Positions 7,007-16,160 of a stretch of 64,000 nt of DNA are shown here, one piece after another. Source of the DNA: CAIVVT01 sp963757265. Lineage in GTDB: Bacteria > Acidobacteriota > Terriglobia > Bryobacterales > Bryobacteraceae. The position numbers and the translations under genes were made by a program. The notes under the pieces are model-generated. The model made no database searches. It saw only the letters and a list, made by a program, of their open reading frames with translations, and had not been told where the DNA came from. The stretch spans positions 2,046,001 to 2,110,000 of the forward strand of contig CAVWRA010000006.1 of assembly GCA_963757265.1 (NCBI GenBank), read 5' to 3'. Every line of letters begins with the position of its first letter. The first letter of the stretch is position 1.

Positions 7007-9187
7007 GTGGAACCCTCCGCGACGGCTCCGGGTACATACCGTTTCAGCGTCTTCGAGGCGGACCTCGCCACCGGATTGCTGCGCAAGCGCGGGCGGAGAG
7101 TAACGCTCCAGGACCAGCCGTTTCAGGTTCTGGCCCTGCTGCTACAGCGTCCGGGTGAGGTGGTCACGCGCGAGGAGCTTCAACGGGCCTTGTGGCCGGC
7201 CGACACGTTCGTCGAGTTCGAGCACTCCGTCAACACGGCGATCAGCAAGCTGCGCCAGGCGCTGGGGGATTCGGCCGACAATCCGCGCTTCATCGAGACG
7301 CTGCCGCGCAAGGGCTACCGCTTCATCGCTCCAGTGGAAGGCCTGGCGACGCCGGCGCCGATCGCGGTCGCTGCCCCGGTCCCGGTTCCGGCGGTTCGCC
7401 GGCGCGCATCGTGGTGGCTCGCAGGCGCCGGCCTTCTTGTCGTGGCTGCCGGATGCACCGTGTGGCTGCTGAACCGGCCCGGCAAGGCAACGGCAGCCGT
7501 ACCAGTCCCGATTCCCCTCACCGCCTACCCCGGCCTCGAGATGATCGCCGAGTTTCGCTCCCGAGGGGGACCGGGTGGCATTCTCCTGGGACGGCCCCAA
7601 GCGGGACAACATCGACATCTACGTCAAACAAATCGGCGCAGATGTGCCGATCCGCCTCACGAAGGATCCGTACCCGGACGTTTTCCCTGCCTGGTCCCCG
7701 GACGGACGCTGGATTGCTTTCCAGCGTCTCTTGTCCGACGAGAAGTGCGGCGTATTCCTCATCCCCGCCGTAGGGGGGGGGTCGAGCGGAAACTCACCGA
7801 CGTTCTTTGTAGAGGCAGGGGGCTTGAATGGTTTGGGGAAGGCAAGATGTCGTGGCACCCCAACGGGCGGTGGCTTGTCGTTTCCGACCGGAACACAGCC
7901 CAAGAGCCATTCGCCCTGATTCTGGTCTCCGTCGAAACCGGCGAGAAGCGCAAGCTCACCTCTCCGCCCGGGAATCTCCTCGGCGATGCATACCCTGCTG
8001 TTTCTCCGGAGGGACGGGCGGTGGCGTTCACCAGGGCGATCAACGCTCTGGGGGGCTCCGATCTTTACCTGCTGGAACTGTCCGAAGGCCTCAGCCCGGT
8101 GGGGGAACCAAAGCGCATCACGTTCTGGCAGAGGAACACGGATGAGGCGGCGTGGTGGCCCGACGGAAACTCGATCCTGTTTGCATCAGGCGCCGGTACC
8201 AGCAACAAGGCCCTATGGCAGATGGCCATCCGTGGAGGTGCGCGACGACTCGGAGAACCCGAGCCCCTCCCCTTCGGCGGGGAAACCTACTATCTCATGC
8301 CGGCGATTTCCCGGCAGGGCCGTGTGGTTTACATGCAGTATGTCAACCATGTGCACATCTGGCGTCTGGAACTGGGCGGCAGCCACCGGGCGGAGAAGCT
8401 GCCCATGAACTCCTCCCGTCTGGACTACGCCCCGCAGTACTCGCCGGACGGTCAGCGTATCGCATTCACCTCCGATCGTTCAGGCAGCCACGAGATCTGG
8501 GTGTGCGAGGCCGACGGGTCGAACGCCGTGAAGCTGACCTCCTTCGGTGGCCCGTATCTATCTACCCCCGCCTGGTCCCCGGACGGACGCCGCATCGCCT
8601 TCTACGCCCGTCCCGGCGGGGTGGGCGAAATCGACATCCTCAGTGCAGACGGAGGTAAACCGGAGCGTTTGCGCGGCGCTCAGAATCTATGGGAGGCTTT
8701 TTCGTGGTCGCGAGACGGCAAGTGGATCTACTTCAGCTCCAAACGACGCGGTAAGAATAAGAACCAGGTGTGGAAAGTTCCCAGCGGCGGGGGAGACGCG
8801 GTGCAGATCACGAAACATGGCGGCGCTCGCGGGGTTGAATCCCCCGACGGGAAGTTCCTTTATTACTTGTTCGATCAGGTGGAAGGGGAAAACGCCGAAT
8901 TGAGGCGAGTCCCGCTGGCGGGAGGCGAGGAGAGCCGGATCGTCGCGTCCGTGATCTCAGACGTCTTCTCGGTAGTCGAACGCGGGATCTACTTCTTCTC
9001 AGAATCGGAGAATCCGTCGGTTCGGTGCTTCCGCTTCGCCACGCGCAAGGTCGAGACGGTCGGAAAGGTCGAGGGAATCGTCCGCTCGGGCTTCTCCGTG
9101 TCCCCCGACGGCCGGTGGCTGCTTTACACAGCGACTGAAGGTGAAATAGGGCAGACCGACCTGATGATGGTAGAGAAGTTCCGCTGA
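7007..9187 (+). CDS. Winged-helix (Trans_reg_C) / PD40 beta-propeller membrane sensor, with two compensating frameshifts
   Basis: Starts at the GTG at 7007 (SD GAGGTGG), opening with Y-R-F-S-V-F-E-A-D-L. Residues about 10-105 are an OmpR/ToxR-type winged helix (L-Q-D-Q-P-F-Q-V-L-A-L-L-L-Q, then the recognition region S-V-N-T-A-I-S-K-L-R-Q-A-L-G-D, and P-R-K-G-Y-R-F). Next is a Pro/Ala linker, one membrane helix near 140-158, and a long PD40/TolB-like propeller with repeated Y-S-P-D-G-Q-R-I-A-F-type blades. This architecture is typical of Acidobacteriota signal proteins. Between about 7544 and 7781 the displayed frame is wrong: the propeller sense continues one frame over (A-F-S-W-D-G-P-K-R-D-N and W-S-P-D-G-R-W-I-A-F), entered by an extra A near 7544 and left at a nine-G run at 7773-7781. 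Outside that stretch the frame is intact. Confidence 0.8.
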   Translation: MEPSATAPGTYRFSVFEADLATGLLRKRGRRVTLQDQPFQVLALLLQRPGEVVTREELQRALWPADTFVEFEHSVNTAISKLRQALGDSADNPRFIETLPRKGYRFIAPVEGLATPAPIAVAAPVPVPAVRRRASWWLAGAGLLVVAAGCTVWLLNRPGKATAAVPVPIPLTAYPGLEMIAEFRSRGGPGGILLGRPQAGQHRHLRQTNRRRCADPPHEGSVPGRFPCLVPGRTLDCFPASLVRREVRRIPHPRRRGGVERKLTDVLCRGRGLEWFGEGKMSWHPNGRWLVVSDRNTAQEPFALILVSVETGEKRKLTSPPGNLLGDAYPAVSPEGRAVAFTRAINALGGSDLYLLELSEGLSPVGEPKRITFWQRNTDEAAWWPDGNSILFASGAGTSNKALWQMAIRGGARRLGEPEPLPFGGETYYLMPAISRQGRVVYMQYVNHVHIWRLELGGSHRAEKLPMNSSRLDYAPQYSPDGQRIAFTSDRSGSHEIWVCEADGSNAVKLTSFGGPYLSTPAWSPDGRRIAFYARPGGVGEIDILSADGGKPERLRGAQNLWEAFSWSRDGKWIYFSSKRRGKNKNQVWKVPSGGGDAVQITKHGGARGVESPDGKFLYYLFDQVEGENAELRRVPLAGGEESRIVASVISDVFSVVERGIYFFSESENPSVRCFRFATRKVETVGKVEGIVRSGFSVSPDGRWLLYTATEGEIGQTDLMMVEKFR

Positions 9188-9447
9188 GGGGCGAGTCGCG
9201 CGCCGTGCCTGATTCCGGATCGCTTCTGCAGAACGGCACGCCCGACCCCTGAACCCGGGGTCAACTGGTGTGTAGGCGGGCATTCAGAAAGTGTCGTGCC
9301 CGAGAAGTGGCATGATCGGAAACATCACCGATCGCCTCGTCTGCGTGCCGACCCCGGATAGCGCCTGGCCAGGAAGATGGCCCATCACCGGGAAGAAGGG
9401 CCGCCGCGGGCGGATTGGTACAATTCAATTTGGAGTTCAACCCGCGC

Positions 9448-10038
9448 ATGCAGTTCCGCGTCTTAGGCCGCCCGGTTGCCGCTGTCGTGCTGGTGGGCCT
9501 GATCTTGGCCCTGGGCGGCTGCTCGTCGGGCAGCTCGCGCGCGGAAGCCGCCAGTTCCGCCAAACCGCCCGAGAAGCGCAAACCGGCCCCGGATTTCCAG
9601 CTCAAGGACGCCAACGGCCAGATGTTCCGCCTTTCGGACTACAAAGGCAAAGTCGTGCTGCTGAATTTCTGGGCCACCTGGTGCGGACCGTGCAAAATCG
9701 AAATCCCGTGGTTTGTCGACTTCGAGCGCACTTACAAGGACCGCGGCTTCGCCGTGATCGGCATCGCGTTGGATGACGATGGCTGGGCAGTGGTGAAGCC
9801 GTACGTCGAACGGCGGCAGATGAACTACCGCGTGGCCATGGGGTCGCCTGAGATCGAGCAGTTGTACGGCGGCGGCGAGGGCATCGAATCGCTGCCCACG
9901 ACGTTCGTCATCGATCGCCAGGGCCGTGTGGCCGACATCCACGTGGGACTGCTCGGCAAGAGCGATTACAAGGATGAGATCGAGGAGCTGCTGGCGGTGA
10001 ACGACCGCGTGGAAACGCCGCGGCAGAGCATCCCCTAG
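9448..10038 (+). CDS. TlpA-like thioredoxin-fold lipoprotein
   Basis: 196 residues from the ATG at 9448, which opens onto a lipoprotein signal (V-G-L-I-L-A-L-G-G-C lipobox). The mature part is a TlpA/ResA/AhpC-TSA domain: A-P-D-F-Q-L-K-D-A-N-G-Q, K-V-V-L-L-N-F-W-A-T-W-C-G-P-C (active-site CxxC), and cis-Pro strand S-L-P-T-T-F-V-I-D. It is a membrane-tethered periplasmic disulfide reductant, as used in cytochrome c maturation or repair of oxidised thiols. A DsbD-alpha-like gene lies 23 bp downstream, a logical electron-transfer partner. Confidence 0.88.
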   Translation: MQFRVLGRPVAAVVLVGLILALGGCSSGSSRAEAASSAKPPEKRKPAPDFQLKDANGQMFRLSDYKGKVVLLNFWATWCGPCKIEIPWFVDFERTYKDRGFAVIGIALDDDGWAVVKPYVERRQMNYRVAMGSPEIEQLYGGGEGIESLPTTFVIDRQGRVADIHVGLLGKSDYKDEIEELLAVNDRVETPRQSIP

Positions 10039-10061
10039 CCGGCCGGAGCATCCATAGGATT

Positions 10062-10535
10062 ATGAAAAACAGGGCTTTGCCAGTTTGCTGCGGAGTTGCG
10101 GCGATCGCTTGGACGACGTTGTGGGCGCAAACGGCGGGCGTGATGTCGCTGCTTCCTCCGTCGCAGCTGCGGGTGCCGCGCGCGGGCGTCGTCGAACAAA
10201 CCCTGAAGCTGGCCGTGGAGCCCGGCTACCACGTCAACTCCGACAAGCCCAATGACGAGTACCTGATCCCCCTGCGGCTGAGCTGGGACCCCGGCGCCGT
10301 GGAGGTGCTGGCGGTCAAGTTCCCCAAGCCGTTGCTCGAAAAGTCCGATTTCAGCGAGCAGCCGCTCTCCCTATTTACCGGCAACTTCGAGATTGTCACG
10401 CAGTTCAAACGCGCCGCCGGCGCAACCCCGGGTCCGGGACTGCTCACCGGGAAACTGCGCTACCAGGCCTGCAACGACAAGATGTGCCTGCCTCCGAAAA
10501 ACATCGTTGTGAAAGTGCCGCTGCTGGTGGAGTAG
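10062..10535 (+). CDS. Stand-alone DsbD N-terminal (alpha) domain protein
   Basis: 157 residues with a signal peptide ending near T-L-W-A-Q. The body is an immunoglobulin-like DsbD-alpha domain: G-Y-H-V-N-S-D-K-P-N, Y-L-I-P-L-R-L, and near the C terminus Y-Q-A-C-N-D-K-M-C-L-P-P, which carries the two redox cysteines spaced as in DsbD. In full-length DsbD this domain receives electrons from the membrane core and passes them to periplasmic partners. Here the membrane (beta) and thioredoxin (gamma) domains are absent and the neighbouring TlpA-like protein may supply the thioredoxin part. Probably one operon with 9448-10038. Confidence 0.82.
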   Translation: MKNRALPVCCGVAAIAWTTLWAQTAGVMSLLPPSQLRVPRAGVVEQTLKLAVEPGYHVNSDKPNDEYLIPLRLSWDPGAVEVLAVKFPKPLLEKSDFSEQPLSLFTGNFEIVTQFKRAAGATPGPGLLTGKLRYQACNDKMCLPPKNIVVKVPLLVE

Positions 10536-10555
10536 CGGCGCCCGGAGCCCGACCC

Positions 10556-11383
10556 ATGCGGCGTCTGGTGATCCGCCCAGGCGGCATCGGCGACACAATT
10601 GTCAGCCTGCCGGCTTTGGAGCATTTGTGCCACGGCCAGCCCGGTGTCGAGGCCGAGATCTGGGCCCCGGCGCGTAACCTGTCGCTGCTCAGGCACATCG
10701 CGCCGGCCCGCTCCTTCGCCGAGGTTCAACTCGACCTCCTGGAGATCGATCCGCCGCCCCGCTTGCTCAAACGGCTGCGCTCGTTTGACGAAGTCGTTTC
10801 CTGGTACGGGGCCGCGCGGGCGGAGTTTCGCACGGCGCTCGAAGCCACGGGAGTGCGGGCGCGGCTGCTCGCGGCGATTCCGCCAGAGAACGCCGGCTGC
10901 CACGCCGTGGACTTTTACTTACAGCAGGTTGGAGCCGAGACGGAGGGCCGGGCGGAGAGCGTGCCGCGGATTCCGGCCCGGCGCGGAGGCGGGGCGGAGC
11001 AGGGGTATATCGCGATCCACCCGTTCAGCGGAAGCGCGCGGAAGAACTGGCCGCTGGAGCGATTTCAACGGGTGGCGGAAAGACTGCGGGCGGAGACGGG
11101 ACGGGGCGTGGAGTGGTGCGCGGGGCCGGAGGAGGAGTTGGACGGGGCGCGGCGGTTCGAGACGCTGCAGAGCGTAGCGGAGTGGCTAAGCAGGGCCGCG
11201 TTGTATTTAGGAAATGACAGTGGAATCAGTCATTTGGCGGCGGCGTGCGGGACGCCGAGCGGGGTTATATTCCAGGCCAGCGACCCCAGAGTGTGGGCGC
11301 CGCGCGGGAGTTGGGTGAAAGTGCTGGTGAGGCCGGACACCGGAGACGTATTGGAGGCGGGCCGGGAACTGTTCAATGGCTGA
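10556..11383 (+). CDS. Glycosyltransferase family 9 (heptosyltransferase-like)
   Basis: 275 residues from the ATG at 10556, which begins the diagnostic R-L-V-I-R-P-G-G-I-G-D-T nucleotide-sugar strand. The C-terminal domain has I-A-I-H-P-F-S-G-S-A-R-K-N-W-P-L-E-R-F and L-Y-L-G-N-D-S-G-I-S-H-L-A-A-A-C-G, the GT9 signature that binds the ADP-sugar phosphate. Family members add heptose or related sugars to lipopolysaccharide core on the inner face of the membrane. At 275 residues it is short for the family (usually 320-360). It follows the DsbD-alpha gene by 20 bp. Confidence 0.82.
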   Translation: MRRLVIRPGGIGDTIVSLPALEHLCHGQPGVEAEIWAPARNLSLLRHIAPARSFAEVQLDLLEIDPPPRLLKRLRSFDEVVSWYGAARAEFRTALEATGVRARLLAAIPPENAGCHAVDFYLQQVGAETEGRAESVPRIPARRGGGAEQGYIAIHPFSGSARKNWPLERFQRVAERLRAETGRGVEWCAGPEEELDGARRFETLQSVAEWLSRAALYLGNDSGISHLAAACGTPSGVIFQASDPRVWAPRGSWVKVLVRPDTGDVLEAGRELFNG

Positions 11384-11493
11384 GGCGAAAATAGGGCCAA
11401 GACCCGCGGCCGCAACGGATCTTTACAGTTGTCCCGTCATTTCGTTCTAACTTTCGTCCCCGCCGCGTCGTCCTAGCTGACAGAGGGCTTGCA

Positions 11494-12159
11494 GTGAATA
11501 CTCAAAGAAGCGCCGGCGGGCGGTTGCTGGGATCCTTAGCCTTCCGCCTGATCCTGTTGATTCTGGCCGGTGGAGTGGGCTTGTGGCTGGGTGCGGCCTC
11601 GCGCACCACGGCCGCGGGTAAGCCCCCCGTGCAGCGTTCTGATCCCTGGAAGTCATTGACAGCAGACGCCTTCCGGTTCGACATCCTGTTGGCCCGGTCG
11701 CAACCGGCCACGCCGCCCGTCGCCCCGGCCGTTAGCCCGGCCGCCCCTGCGGCAGTGGTTGTGGAACACATTGAGCCCGTGCCTACCGTGGAGGCGCCAC
11801 TGCAGGCGGCGCTCGAACTGCCAGGTCCGGCACAGCTGCGCATGCGTCATTCGATCGGGTCGCGGGCGCGTCCGGCGGGCGCCTTGCAGATTCGCGTGGA
11901 AGGCCGGGTGGCGCAACTCGATCAGACGCAACAGCACGTCCAGGCAATCCTCAAGGCACTGCCCGGGTTGCAGACCGCCCTGCGGCGTCAAGTCGATGCC
12001 CAGGTGCAGTGCCAACTGGCCCGGGTCGCGAAGCAATTGGATGAAATGAAGGCGGATTTGCCGCCGCTCCCGCCGGATCCGCCGCAGATGCAGATGCCAA
12101 CGAGTGCACCCGCTTTCGAGCTCAGCCCGACGCCTTGTTCAACCGGCGCAATCCAGTAA
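11494..12159 (+). CDS. Membrane-anchored protein with Pro/Ala linker, unknown function
   Basis: 221 residues from a GTG at 11494, with GAGGG about 7 bases upstream. One membrane helix at about 16-36 is followed by a Pro/Ala/Val-rich linker and then a helical, Gln-rich segment (V-A-Q-L-D-Q-T-Q-Q-H-V-Q, R-R-Q-V-D-A-Q-V-Q-C-Q-L) likely to form a coiled coil. The tail is again proline-rich. I recognise no family. It could be an envelope spacer or a cell-division accessory protein, but nothing beyond topology supports that. Confidence 0.6.
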   Translation: MNTQRSAGGRLLGSLAFRLILLILAGGVGLWLGAASRTTAAGKPPVQRSDPWKSLTADAFRFDILLARSQPATPPVAPAVSPAAPAAVVVEHIEPVPTVEAPLQAALELPGPAQLRMRHSIGSRARPAGALQIRVEGRVAQLDQTQQHVQAILKALPGLQTALRRQVDAQVQCQLARVAKQLDEMKADLPPLPPDPPQMQMPTSAPAFELSPTPCSTGAIQ

Positions 12160-12186
12160 GCCCGCGCTATCGCTTCCGTTACGCTC

Positions 12187-12570
12187 TTACTCCGGCCGGT
12201 AGACGGCCCACGCCGTATCCGTCTCCTGCACCACCGCCTCGGTCAGCCGCAGCCCGGCCGCGCTCAGCCGCTCGCCGAGGAGCCGGCTGACTTCCTCGTA
12301 GATGTAGCGCGCCACGTTCTCCGCGCTGGGGTTCACTTCCTTGAACGCCGGCAGGTCGTTGAGGAAGGCGTGATCCAGCGGCTCGCACACCTGCCGCAGC
12401 GCCCGCTTCAGATCGCTGAAGTCCATCAACAGCCCGATCCCGTTCAGCCGCGGCCCTTCCACCACCACCTGCACCCGGTAGTTGTGGCCGTGCACGTTGG
12501 CGCACTTGCCGGGATGGCCGCGCAGCGCGTGGCCCGCCGGAAAGCTGTGCTCCACTCGCAATTCAAACAT
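12187..12570 (-). CDS. queD: 6-carboxytetrahydropterin synthase (QueD / PTPS family)
   Basis: 127 residues from the ATG at 12570. Zinc ligands appear as H-S-F-P-A-G-H and H-G-H-N-Y; L-D-H-A-F-L-N and N-P-S-A-E-N-V-A-R-Y are the other family motifs. The enzyme converts 7,8-dihydroneopterin triphosphate to 6-carboxytetrahydropterin in queuosine/7-deazaguanine synthesis. The start overlaps the end of the upstream helicase gene by 8 bp, suggesting translational coupling. The usual C in the catalytic site appears at the end of the G-K-C-A-N-V-H-G-H segment. No other queuosine genes are nearby. Confidence 0.9.
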   Translation of the reverse strand: MFELRVEHSFPAGHALRGHPGKCANVHGHNYRVQVVVEGPRLNGIGLLMDFSDLKRALRQVCEPLDHAFLNDLPAFKEVNPSAENVARYIYEEVSRLLGERLSAAGLRLTEAVVQETDTAWAVYRPE

Positions 12571-14483
12571 GCGCAAAAAACTCTTCCACCTCGTGCACGT
12601 CCGTCGTAAAGCGGTACGGCGGGAGGCTGTCGAAAAAGATCTGGCCGTAGCGCTGGCGCGTGATGCGGTTGTCCAGCAGCACCAGCACGCCCCGGTCGCT
12701 GCGGCTGCGGATCAGCCGCCCGAATCCCTGTTTCAGCGCAATCGCGGCCTGCGGCACCTGGTACTCGACAAACGGGTTTCCGCCGGCCTCCCTCAACGCC
12801 CGGATGCGCGCCCCCACCACCGGGTCGCTCGGCACCGCGAAAGGCAATTTATCAATGATAACGCAGCTCAGCTGGTCGCCCTGCACGTCCACGCCCTGCC
12901 AGAACGACGACGTGGCGAACAGGACGCAGTGCGGCGTGCCGCGGAACGCCTCCAGCAGAATCCGCTGCGGCGCCGTGCCCTGCAGCAGCACCGGATAATC
13001 GAGCAGCGGCTCCACTCGCGTCTGGATGGTCCGCATCTGCTGGTGGCTCGTGAACAGCACGAAGGCCCGGCCGCGCGTGTGTTTCAGAATCTCCAGGATC
13101 TCCTCCGCCGCCGCCCCCACAAACTCGCGGCTGCGCACGTCCGGCAGGTGCGGCGGCACGTATAGCAAACACTGCGAGGCGTAGTCGAAATGGCTCGGCA
13201 CGATCAGCTCGCGCGCGTCCTCCACGCCCAGCCGCGAGCGCAGGAACTCGAAGTTCTCCCCCACCGCCAGCGTCGCCGAAGTGAGCACCACCGTCGGAAT
13301 CACGGCAAACAGCTTCTCCCTCAGGATCTTCGAAACGTCGATCGGCGTGGCCTGAAGATAAATGCCGCGCCCGCGCCGCTCGATGAAGTAAACCGTCGCC
13401 GAATCGTCGGGCTCCATCCAGCGCTGAAGCCGTTCGCGCAGTTCCAGCAGCCGCCGGTGCAGCGGAACCAGCTCCTCCGGCGCGTTGCGGATCGTCGATA
13501 GGTGCGCCGCCAGCATCTCCAGCACCGCCAGGAACCCGCGGTAGAGTTCCCCGTGCCGCTCGACGAACAGCGCCTGCGCGTCGAACCCGTTGCGCCCGTC
13601 CGGCGCCGGGAACAGCGCGAAAAACCGGTCCGAGTGGTCGGCCACCAGCGTCAGCATCTGGTCCAGGTCGGCCGTCAGAATGTCCTTCCGCCGCGCCACC
13701 ATCTGGATGTCGCGCCGCAGATCCTCCACCTGGAAATTGCTGACGCTCAGCCCGAAGTACTGTCCGGCGACGTCTTCGACGTCATGCGCTTCATCCAGGA
13801 CCACCGCGCCATACTCCGGGATGATGCCGCCGAATTCCTCTTCTTTCACCGCCAGGTCCGCGAAAAAGAGATGGTGATTCACCACGATCAGGTCGCTCTC
13901 CATCGCCCGCATGTGCATCTCGGTGATGAAGCAGCGGTCGAATTGCGGGCACTTCGAGCCCGTGCACGTCTCGCGCCGCGCATCCAGCTTCGGCCACGCC
14001 GTGCTCCCTTCCGTCAGCTCCTTGATCGACGCCCGGTCGCCCGTGTCGGTGGTCTTTTCCCACTCCCGGATGATGGCGAAATCCGAGACCTCCTCCAGGC
14101 CCTCCAGGATCGGCTCCTTCTCGGCGTCGTACAGCTTCTCGCGGCACAGGTAATTCGCTCGCCCTTTCATCAGGCACGCTTTGATGCCGCCCGGCAAAGA
14201 ACTGCTCCAGGAACGGGATGTCCTTGTAGAACAGCTGCTCCTGCAGATTCTTCGTGCCCGTGGAGATCACCACGCGCTTGCCCGACAGGATCGCCGGTAC
14301 CAAATACGCCAGCGTCTTGCCCGTGCCCGTGCCCGCCTCGACAATCTGGTGCCGCTTCTCGTCCAGCGCCTTCTCCACCGCCAGCGCCATGGTGAGCTGT
14401 CCTGCCCGGTACTCATAATTGGGGTGCGCGCCGGCCAGTGGGCCATTTCTAGCGAAGAACTTGCGGACCGTCAGCGCAGCCAT
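12563..14483 (-). pseudogene. dinG: DinG/XPD-type iron-sulfur helicase with a +1 frameshift
   Basis: The product is split over two frames. The first (14483 to about 14196) has A-G-Q-L-T-M-A-L-A-V, Walker A E-A-G-T-G-T-G-K-T and S-T-G-T-K-N-L-Q-E-Q. The second carries four iron-sulfur cysteines (A-C-L-M-K-G-R-A-N-Y-L-C and T-C-T-G-S-K-C-P), the DEAH box V-V-L-D-E-A-H-D, S-A-T-L, and Q-G-F-G-R-L-I-R-S. Removing one base of the AAA at 14196-14198 (plus strand) restores a 639-residue helicase; the span is 1921 bp, i.e. 3n+1. Such helicases unwind DNA and help resolve D-loops and R-loops. It lies 9 bp after the PuuD-like gene and overlaps queD. Either a real disruption or a sequence error. Confidence 0.8.
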
Positions 14484-14492
14484 TCGTCGGGC

Positions 14493-15146
14493 TCAGTCTC
14501 CCTCCACGCCGGCCGCTCGCGCGAAGCTGCGGAACAGCGCCGCGTCCTCGGCCGATTCCGTGTTGTCTTCCGGATGCCACTGCACGCCGATGACGAACCC
14601 CTTCTGCGGGTCCTCGATAGCCTCGATCGTCCCGTCGGGCGCGTGCGCCGTGACTGCCAGCCCCGGCGCGGCCACCTTGATCGCCTGATGGTGCCGCGAG
14701 ACAATCTCAAAGCTCTCGCTCGCCACCATCCCATGCAGCTTCGACCCCGGCGCCACGCTCACCGCATGGCGTACCTCCGAGTGCGCCGTGCCGATGTCCT
14801 GCTGCAGCGTCCCCCCGCACGCCACGTTCATTAACTGCAGCCCGCGGCAGATTCCGAGCACCGCCAGGTCGCGCTCGCGCGCCACCCGCAACAGCTCCAG
14901 CTCCATCTCGTCCCGTTTCGGGTTGGGGTTGCGCGTCCCCGTCGGAGCCTCGCCGTAGTACGACGGATCCACGTCGCCGCCCCCGCCCAGCACCAGTCCG
15001 GCAAAGCCGTCCAGCGCAGGGGCAGGTGTTTGCGCCGTGAAGATCTCCACCTCCAGCCCGGCCAGCTTGAGAGCCCTCACGTATGGCTCGGCCTTGGGCA
15101 GATAACCGATCGTGAATGCGACCTTGGGCCGCCGCGCTGGTGCCAT
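14493..15146 (-). CDS. Class I glutamine amidotransferase-like gamma-glutamyl hydrolase (PuuD/peptidase C26)
   Basis: 217 residues from the ATG at 15146, immediately before the first core strand (P-K-V-A-F-T-I-G). Motifs are the oxyanion loop G-L-V-L-G-G-G-G-D-V-D-P, the nucleophile elbow G-I-C-R-G-L-Q-L-M-N-V (catalytic Cys) and Q-W-H-P-E (His-Glu). Family members cleave gamma-glutamyl-GABA or gamma-glutamyl peptides in polyamine breakdown. The operon order PuuD-DinG-QueD does not suggest a shared pathway. The frame stays open upstream to 15209 but those codons are not family-like. Confidence 0.85.
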   Translation of the reverse strand: MAPARRPKVAFTIGYLPKAEPYVRALKLAGLEVEIFTAQTPAPALDGFAGLVLGGGGDVDPSYYGEAPTGTRNPNPKRDEMELELLRVARERDLAVLGICRGLQLMNVACGGTLQQDIGTAHSEVRHAVSVAPGSKLHGMVASESFEIVSRHHQAIKVAAPGLAVTAHAPDGTIEAIEDPQKGFVIGVQWHPEDNTESAEDAALFRSFARAAGVEGD

Positions 15147-15306
15147 GTACCCATTGTCGGGTACTGCGCCTGCTTCCCGCGCGCCGCGTTCACGCCGGCA
15201 TTGGGTCACTTTCGACTAGCCTTCGGTCCATCCGGAGCGCCGGTTTTCGACACGCAGAGTCGCATTCCATGACGATGCATCCTGGACGGACCCTCTTCGC
15301 TTCGCC

Positions 15307-15687
15307 TCAGATAGCGACGACAGCAACTCTGCGGCCAGAAGCCCTGACGAGCCGTTCTATGTCGTCTGGGTCGCTTGTGAGAATCGTAGCTTTTTGCCGA
15401 AGGGCTGTCGTCACCACAACGGCGTCAACGACATCCGACGTTCTGGTCATGCCTAGCAGCCGCCCGGCTTCGTGCGCCTCGGTCTCGCCAAGAGGAACGA
15501 CCACGCACCCAGTCAAGAAGCGCCGGAGTTGGGCTTGTTGTGGGGACCGGCTGACCTGGGCGACCACCGGCGCGGGAACCAATGGAACAACGCCAAGTTC
15601 CAAACGGGCCTTGTGTTCAGCCCATGCTCGCCGCTCGTTTCTATCGGCGGCCACGAGAACGGCGGCGTCGTAGACGACGGCGCTCAT
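15307..15687 (-). CDS. vapC: PIN-domain ribonuclease, VapC-like toxin
   Basis: 126 residues with the PIN layout: V-V-Y-D-A-A-V-L-V-A-A-D (first acidic residue), an E/D in the middle helices (G-E-T-E-A-H-E-A-G), T-S-D-V-V-D-A-V-V-V (acidic pair) and L-T-S-D-P-D-D-I at the end. VapC toxins cut tRNA or rRNA with Mg2+. Its ATG overlaps the TGA of the upstream antitoxin (ATGA), typical of coupled toxin-antitoxin translation. Confidence 0.85.
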   Translation of the reverse strand: MSAVVYDAAVLVAADRNERRAWAEHKARLELGVVPLVPAPVVAQVSRSPQQAQLRRFLTGCVVVPLGETEAHEAGRLLGMTRTSDVVDAVVVTTALRQKATILTSDPDDIERLVRASGRRVAVVAI

Positions 15688-15956
15688 GCCGAACGCCGGA
15701 CCGTTCGCGATGTTCGGAGCTGCGCCCGCACGCTGCGGCGAGCTTCATTCATCTCTTCTGTGGTGAAGCGTCCGTGCTGCTTTTCCCACAGCGCGACCGC
15801 CGCCAAACCAGCCCGCCGCTGCAGTGCTTCGCGCGCTGCAGCGGTCATCCAGGCAGAGACGCTCACCCCGTCGCGGGCGGCCGCCGCAAGGATGTTTTCG
15901 TGAATGTCAGGGTCTATAGTGATGGCAAGCTTCGGTGATGGGTTGCCGCGCGGCAT
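15684..15956 (-). CDS. Ribbon-helix-helix antitoxin partner of the PIN toxin
   Basis: 90 residues from the ATG at 15956. The N-terminal K-L-A-I-T-I-D-P-D-I-H-E-N-I-L-A-A-A reads as an RHH/CopG-type strand-helix, followed by V-S-V-S-A-W-M-T-A-A-A-R-E-A-L. The Trp/Arg-rich C-terminal half probably wraps the toxin. It precedes and overlaps vapC. A 22-bp inverted repeat sits directly in front of its start and is a likely autoregulatory operator. Confidence 0.78.
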   Translation of the reverse strand: MPRGNPSPKLAITIDPDIHENILAAAARDGVSVSAWMTAAAREALQRRAGLAAVALWEKQHGRFTTEEMNEARRSVRAQLRTSRTVRRSA

Positions 15957-15961
15957 ACAAA

Positions 15962-15983
15962 GTATCCTACTACAATAGGATAC
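15962..15983. promoter_or_regulatory. Inverted-repeat operator in front of the toxin-antitoxin operon
   Basis: GTATCCTA and TAGGATAC form perfect 8-bp arms around a 6-base spacer, ending 6 bases upstream of the antitoxin ATG. RHH antitoxins usually bind such short palindromes to repress their own operon, so this is the expected operator. Binding itself is inferred. Confidence 0.6.
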
Positions 15984-16160
15984 CACGCGGACCTCGCACC
16001 CGATGGCAAGCTGGGCCCTGAACCGTGCGGAGCGATTCAGGCGGACCTCCCACGAGCGCGTTCATTGTCCACCACCCCGATCCGCGAGCGCAGCCGCGGA
16101 ATCGCCGCAGCGACGTGGCGAGCGCTTCAGCACGGGCATTCCCAAAGATAATGTGAGGAT

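Noticed and set aside
14180..14200. Programmed frameshifting as explanation for the split DinG gene
   Set aside because: No slippery heptamer or downstream pseudoknot was apparent, and DinG is not known to use recoding; an indel is simpler.
15984..16160. Possible c-di-AMP (ydaO-type) riboswitch before the KimA-like gene
   Set aside because: The leader is GC-rich and contains GGAATC, but the conserved core blocks of that riboswitch and its pseudoknot partners could not be found.
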